From Chitinophagales bacterium (GTDB taxonomy: Bacteria > Bacteroidota > Bacteroidia > Chitinophagales > UBA2359), in assembly GCA_020629595.1 (NCBI GenBank), contig JAHDDA010000075.1, positions 1 to 9,740 on the forward strand: a stretch of DNA of 9,740 nt, in the 5' to 3' direction. A program made the translations under genes and the position numbers. This document shows positions 5,654 to 9,740 of this stretch, piece by piece; the first letter of the stretch is position 1; each line of letters starts with the position of its first letter. Under the pieces are notes generated by a model that was given only the letters and a program-made list of their open reading frames with translations, did not search any database and was not told the DNA's origin.

Positions 5654-7414
5654 ATGTATAGAACGCACAATTGCGGAGAACTAAGAGCAGAAAATGCTGG
5701 GCAAGAAACAACCCTTAGTGGTTGGGTACAACGTACACGTGAATTTGGAGGAATGACTTTCGTAGATTTACGAGACCGTTACGGAATTACACAACTAGTA
5801 TTTAATAACGAATTGCACGCAGGCTTAGGCGATGAAGCCAAATCATTGGGTAGAGAATATGTTATTAGAATAAACGGAAAAGTAGTTGAACGTTCTTCAA
5901 AAAATGCCAACCTTTCAACAGGAGACATAGAGGTTATAGTTGAAAAAATGGAAGTTTTAAATGCTTCAGATACACCACCTTTTACCATTGAAGCAGAAAC
6001 AGACGGAGGCGAAGACCTAAGAATGAAATATCGTTACTTAGATTTACGCCGTTCGCCAGTACAACAAAATATTATTTTACGCCATAAAATTGCACAAGAA
6101 GTAAGAGCCTATTTAAACAATAGAAACTTTCTTGAAATAGAAACACCTTACTTAATAAAAAGTACACCCGAAGGTGCAAGAGATTTTGTAGTACCTTCTC
6201 GTATGAATGCAGGGCAATTTTACGCCTTACCACAATCACCACAAACATTCAAACAATTATTAATGGTAGCAGGTTACGACCGTTACTACCAAATAGTGCG
6301 TTGTTTTAGAGATGAAGATTTACGTGCCGATCGCCAACCAGAATTTACACAAATAGACTGCGAATTAGCATTTGTAACACAAGAAGATGTGTTGAACGAA
6401 TTTGAAGGAATGATGAAACACATTCTTAAATACGTTCACAATGTAGAAATTAAAGAAGCATTTCCACGAATGACTTGGGATGATGCAATGCGTTTATATG
6501 GTTCAGATAAACCAGATATTCGTTTTGGAATGCAGTTCGTAGAATTAAACGATGTAGCACAAAACAAAGGCTTTAAAGTTTTTGATGCGGCTGAATTAGT
6601 AGTAGGAATTTGTGCAGAAGGTGCAGCTTCATACACTCGTAAGCAATTAGATGCTTTAACCGATTTTGTAAAACGTCCACAAGTAGGAGCAAAAGGCTTG
6701 GTATATGTAAAATGTAATGAAGATGGCACATTCAAATCAAGTGTTGATAAATTTTTTGACCAAGAAGGGTTAAAGGCTTGGGCAGACAAAATGAATGCAA
6801 AGCCTGGCGATTTATTATTAATTATTTCAGGCGAAGCAGATAAAGCACGCAACCAATTAAATGTTTTACGCTTACATCTGGGTGATCAATTAGGCTTACG
6901 TAAAAAAGATGATTTTAAATTCCTTTGGGTTGTTGATTTTCCATTGTTAGAATGGGCAGAAGAAGACGAACGTTGGGTAGCACGCCACCACCCATTTACT
7001 TCGCCAAAAGCCGAAGACTTTGACAAAATGGATACCGATCCGGGAGCAATACGTGCCAATGCCTATGATATGGTTTTGAATGGAACAGAATTAGGTGGAG
7101 GTTCAATTCGTATTCACGATAGAGGATTACAACAAAAAGTTTTTGAACTATTAGGAATGGACGAAGAAGAATCAAACGAAAAATTTGGCTTCTTAATGGG
7201 AGCTTTTGAATATGGAGCACCACCACATGGCGGCTTAGCTTTTGGTTTCGATCGTATGTGTTCATTATTAGGTGGAGCAGATGCCATTCGTGATTTCATT
7301 GCTTTCCCAAAAAATAATTCAGGACGAGATGTTATGATTGATTCGCCATCACCAATTGATGCAGAACAATACGAAGAATTACATATTAGAAAAGCAGAAA
7401 AATCACAGGCTTAA
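5654..7414 (+). CDS. aspS: aspartyl-tRNA synthetase
   Basis: Class II aminoacyl-tRNA synthetase that charges tRNA-Asp with aspartate using ATP; cytoplasmic. Seen: an N-terminal OB-fold anticodon-binding domain (about 1-105, starting MYRTHNCGELR with GWVQRTREFGGM); the KYRYLDLRR entry to the catalytic domain; QSPQ at 194-197, which binds aspartate; motif 2 FRDEDLRADRQPEFTQID from 218; the bacterial GAD insertion domain at about 280-420; and motif 3 GFDRM at 531-535. The 586 residues equal the normal bacterial length. Whether it discriminates against tRNA-Asn cannot be settled here, because it depends on whether the genome encodes AsnRS or GatCAB. It appears to be a single-gene unit: a promoter-like box upstream and a hairpin with a T-rich tail just after the stop. 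The N-terminus matches the family well, so the ATG at 5654 is secure. Confidence 0.98.
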   Translation: MYRTHNCGELRAENAGQETTLSGWVQRTREFGGMTFVDLRDRYGITQLVFNNELHAGLGDEAKSLGREYVIRINGKVVERSSKNANLSTGDIEVIVEKMEVLNASDTPPFTIEAETDGGEDLRMKYRYLDLRRSPVQQNIILRHKIAQEVRAYLNNRNFLEIETPYLIKSTPEGARDFVVPSRMNAGQFYALPQSPQTFKQLLMVAGYDRYYQIVRCFRDEDLRADRQPEFTQIDCELAFVTQEDVLNEFEGMMKHILKYVHNVEIKEAFPRMTWDDAMRLYGSDKPDIRFGMQFVELNDVAQNKGFKVFDAAELVVGICAEGAASYTRKQLDALTDFVKRPQVGAKGLVYVKCNEDGTFKSSVDKFFDQEGLKAWADKMNAKPGDLLLIISGEADKARNQLNVLRLHLGDQLGLRKKDDFKFLWVVDFPLLEWAEEDERWVARHHPFTSPKAEDFDKMDTDPGAIRANAYDMVLNGTELGGGSIRIHDRGLQQKVFELLGMDEEESNEKFGFLMGAFEYGAPPHGGLAFGFDRMCSLLGGADAIRDFIAFPKNNSGRDVMIDSPSPIDAEQYEELHIRKAEKSQA

Positions 7415-7424
7415 ACAGAAAAAT

Positions 7425-7470
7425 AAAACTGCCACCTTTGTAATTTTTAACAATAGTGGCAATTTTATTT
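7425..7470 (+). terminator. probable intrinsic terminator of aspS
   Basis: TGCCAC at 7430-7435 pairs with GTGGCA at 7456-7461. An AAAA/TTTT extension lies outside after one mismatch, and a TTG/CAA pairing lies inside after two mismatches. A T-rich segment (ATTTTATTT) follows, 15 bp after the aspS stop. The long loop and the mismatches make it weaker than the terminator at the end of the window. Confidence 0.55.
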
Positions 7471-7584
7471 CAAAGTTTACAAGCTAAATTTAAAAAAAAC
7501 TAAATTTATACTTACTTTTAAGTTGTAATTTAGTCCAAAATCAAGGCGTTCTCGTAGTAATATGAGAAAATACAACATTAATAT

Positions 7585-7616
7585 TTTGAATAGCCCCTAA
7601 AGGCTTACTATATTTG
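7585..7616 (+). promoter_or_regulatory. Bacteroidota-type promoter of the OmpA-family gene
   Basis: TTTG at 7585-7588, then 20 bp, then TATATTTG at 7609-7616: both boxes match the Bacteroidota sigma consensus with normal spacing. The leader to the ATG at 7708 would be about 85 nt, AT-rich, as is common for abundant outer-membrane proteins in this phylum. A second -7-like box (TATTTTTG at 7651-7658) lacks a well-spaced -33 partner. Confidence 0.6.
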
Positions 7617-7707
7617 TGTTGGATTAATGTGCCTAAGGTAAAAATTTTAGTATTTTTGCTGAATTAATAAGAAAAATATTTTTTCATTAACTATAAAATA
7701 AAACCCT

Positions 7708-9675
7708 ATGCTTAAAGCAAGACATTTGTTGATTTTCGCAGTTCTTTTTACATTGTGCGGATCAGTACTTTTCGCTCAAGATGCTGAGGAGGGCAAGAAA
7801 AAGAAAAAGGAGAAAGCTCAGAAAGAAGAGAAAGCTCCAAAAGAAGAAGGAGATAAGGTGCGTTTACGTGATGATTATCCTTATCCTTCTGTAAACTCAA
7901 CAGAGTACAAAGATTTTGTTAAGAAAAAGCGTCATGACCAACATGACAAATACTTAGACAATCAGTACTCTTACCCAGCATTTCCTAAAAACCAATGGGA
8001 AGTTGGTATTGACTTAGGTGCAATGATGATTAGTGGAGACATTAATGCTGGTCGTACTTCTGGTTTCCCAATTCCTGGTTACAACTTTGGAGCACATATC
8101 CGTAAATCATTCGGATATATTTTCTCTATGCGTTTATCTGGTTTTGGTGGTGAAACACAAGGTTACAACTGGCGTGCAAACTCTGGTTGGTATAGCACTG
8201 AAGTTCGTGATGTTGTAAACAACCCATCATTAACTGGTGGTATTAGTAGCCACGCCGCTTTAGATGCAGGGCAAACACAAGCTGGTGATGATAACGTTTA
8301 CTCTATCTTAAATGATGAGTTTGATACACCAAACTACCACGCAGCTGGTCAGGGTATTGTATATTACAACTATTCTACAAAAATTCGTAATATTAATATT
8401 GAAGGTATTATTAACTTCAATAATATTCGTTTTCACCGCCGTAGAAACTTAGTAAGTGCTTATGGTATTTTTGGTGTGGGTAACTACATCTTTAGTGCAA
8501 AGCAAGATATGTTAGATGCTAATGGTAATGAGTACGATTTTGAAGGATTAAGTGCAGATTACTCAATAGATGCAAACCGTAAAGATATTAAAGCAAGTTT
8601 AAGAGACTTATTTGATGGTACTTTCGAATCGCAAGCTATGATTGCTTCTGATGATTATTGGATATTTGGTGCGTTAGACAAACAAGATAGAGCTTGGCAA
8701 TACCGCCCAGAATTACACTTTGGTTTAGGTTTAGCATTCAAAGTATCTAAGCGTTTCAACATTGGTTGGGAAAACAAAGTATTCTATTCTGATGAAGACT
8801 TGTTAGATGGTCAGCGTTTTTCTGATATTGATGATTCTAAAGATTGGGATCGTTATGTTACTTCTAACGTTTCATTAAACTTTAACTTAGGTAAAAAAGA
8901 ATCATTTGAGCCATTATGGTGGATGAATCCATTAGATTACTCTTATGATGAATTAAACGAGCCACCATGTTGTGATACTTGGGAATTTGGTGACGAAGAC
9001 GGTGATGGTGTTCCAGATATGTTTGATGAAGAGCCAAACTCTCGTAAAGATTGTCCAGTTGACACACGTGGTCGTGAGTTAGATTCAGATGGTGATGGTA
9101 TTAAAGATTGTGATGATTGTCAGCCATTCACACCTCGCCACTTAATTGAGCAGATTAACGATTGTGGTGCTGCTTTTGATCCAAATAAAGTGGATACAGT
9201 ATTTATGCAACCACAAGTTGTTGAGGTTAGAGAGGTTGCACCAGCAAAGCCTGAATGTAGTGATGTAATGTTACCAAACGTATTATTTGACTTAAACCGT
9301 TATGGTGTTAAGCCAGAATTCGATGCTCAATTACGTACAGTAGCTAATTACTTACAATCAAACCCAGGTGTTAAATTATGTGTTGTTGGTAATACCGATA
9401 ACCGTGGTGGAAATGCTTACAATGATGTATTAGCTTGGAAACGTGCTTCAGAAGTTAAAAACAAATTAATTACTGAATACGGTGTTAACCCAACACAATT
9501 AAGCGTTCAATACGCTGGAGAAAACAACCCAGTAATTGGAGGTTTATCTGCAACAGGCGACAAAAAAGGTATTGATGCACAACACGCATTAAACCGTAGA
9601 GTTGACTTTAAATGTTGTATGGACGGACGTATGGATATGGGACGTCCAGCAGGTCCAGATGCAGGACGTAAGTAA
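7708..9675 (+). CDS. OmpA-family outer-membrane protein with TSP3 calcium-binding linker
   Basis: A 655-residue envelope protein expected to sit as a beta-barrel in the outer membrane and hold on to peptidoglycan. Seen in order: a signal peptide, likely cut after LFA at residue 23; a highly charged Lys/Glu stretch at about 26-50; a region rich in alternating aromatic/Gly strands at about 95-410, read as an outer-membrane barrel (it includes IDLGAMMISGDI and LHFGLGLAFKVSKRFNIGW); two thrombospondin type 3-like Asp-rich calcium loops, DEDGDGVPD at 429-437 and DSDGDGIKD at 459-467; and an OmpA C-terminal domain from about 520. In that domain NTDNRGGNAYN begins at 562, with Asp564 and Arg579 in the places that bind diaminopimelate. 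The usual GHTD is GNTD here. Codons are biased to GGT, CGT and AAC compared with the neighbouring genes, which suggests high expression. It has its own promoter-like site and a strong terminator, so it is probably monocistronic. Confidence 0.92.
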   Translation: MLKARHLLIFAVLFTLCGSVLFAQDAEEGKKKKKEKAQKEEKAPKEEGDKVRLRDDYPYPSVNSTEYKDFVKKKRHDQHDKYLDNQYSYPAFPKNQWEVGIDLGAMMISGDINAGRTSGFPIPGYNFGAHIRKSFGYIFSMRLSGFGGETQGYNWRANSGWYSTEVRDVVNNPSLTGGISSHAALDAGQTQAGDDNVYSILNDEFDTPNYHAAGQGIVYYNYSTKIRNINIEGIINFNNIRFHRRRNLVSAYGIFGVGNYIFSAKQDMLDANGNEYDFEGLSADYSIDANRKDIKASLRDLFDGTFESQAMIASDDYWIFGALDKQDRAWQYRPELHFGLGLAFKVSKRFNIGWENKVFYSDEDLLDGQRFSDIDDSKDWDRYVTSNVSLNFNLGKKESFEPLWWMNPLDYSYDELNEPPCCDTWEFGDEDGDGVPDMFDEEPNSRKDCPVDTRGRELDSDGDGIKDCDDCQPFTPRHLIEQINDCGAAFDPNKVDTVFMQPQVVEVREVAPAKPECSDVMLPNVLFDLNRYGVKPEFDAQLRTVANYLQSNPGVKLCVVGNTDNRGGNAYNDVLAWKRASEVKNKLITEYGVNPTQLSVQYAGENNPVIGGLSATGDKKGIDAQHALNRRVDFKCCMDGRMDMGRPAGPDAGRK

Positions 9676-9698
9676 TCTTTTTTAGATTAAATAATTTT

Positions 9699-9736
9699 AA
9701 AAAGCCGATAAGCAATTTTGTTTATCGGCTTTTTTT
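9699..9736 (+). terminator. strong intrinsic terminator after the OmpA-family gene
   Basis: A perfect 13-bp stem (9699-9711 with 9722-9734, core AGCCGATAA/TTATCGGCT), extended inward by a G-T and a C-G pair, closes a 6-nt loop and ends in a run of seven T at 9730-9736. The A-rich left side mirrors the T run, so it may also stop transcription arriving from the opposite strand. Confidence 0.92.
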
Positions 9737-9740
9737 ATGC

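Noticed and set aside
6436..6852. 138-codon minus-strand ORF inside aspS
   Set aside because: The opposite frame encodes fully conserved AspRS sequence; the antisense product has no recognisable motif and its length follows from codon bias.
7651..7658. Second -7 box (TATTTTTG) for the OmpA-family gene
   Set aside because: No TTG or TTTG at a usable distance; the nearest is 29 bp upstream. The site at 7585-7616 fits better.
9673..9689. Hairpin TAATCT/AGATTA overlapping the last stop codon
   Set aside because: Stem is 6 bp with one G-C pair; the strong terminator at 9699-9736 makes a role unlikely.

Overview
This AT-rich window reads as chromosomal DNA of a Bacteroidota bacterium, probably Flavobacteriia-like. 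The reasons are: start sites lack Shine-Dalgarno sequences; upstream regions carry the Bacteroidota -7 promoter box TAnnTTTG; IlvC is the roughly 347-residue Bacteroidota form; and there is a CxxCH haem-binding-domain protein, a MORN-variant lipoprotein and an OmpA-like protein with a thrombospondin type 3 linker. No rRNA, tRNA, insertion sequence, prophage or CRISPR array is visible.

Layout. truA (tRNA pseudouridine synthase A, + strand) converges on a small membrane-anchored haem-binding protein (- strand), and their stop codons share one TTATAA palindrome. A 206-bp divergent region follows. Then comes a + strand series: a lipoprotein with 15 exact-length 24-residue MORN-variant repeats, ilvC 5 bp downstream, and ilvA. 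Between ilvC and ilvA lies an unusual inverted array of 7-bp tandem repeats, which would fold as an 18-bp RNA hairpin and runs into the ilvA start codon. A 420-bp interval next holds a 46-codon lipoprotein gene and a promoter-like site. After it come aspS (aspartyl-tRNA synthetase) with a terminator-like hairpin, a 293-bp promoter region, a large OmpA-family outer-membrane protein, and a strong intrinsic terminator at the right edge.

Functionally the window is mostly housekeeping: tRNA modification, tRNA charging, branched-chain amino acid synthesis (IlvA makes 2-oxobutanoate, which feeds acetohydroxyacid synthase, then IlvC) and envelope structure. I see no defence island or biosynthetic cluster. 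The parts most worth a second look are the heptamer-repeat hairpin in the ilvC-ilvA gap, the MORN lipoprotein joined so tightly to ilvC, and the tiny Cys-containing lipoprotein before aspS.
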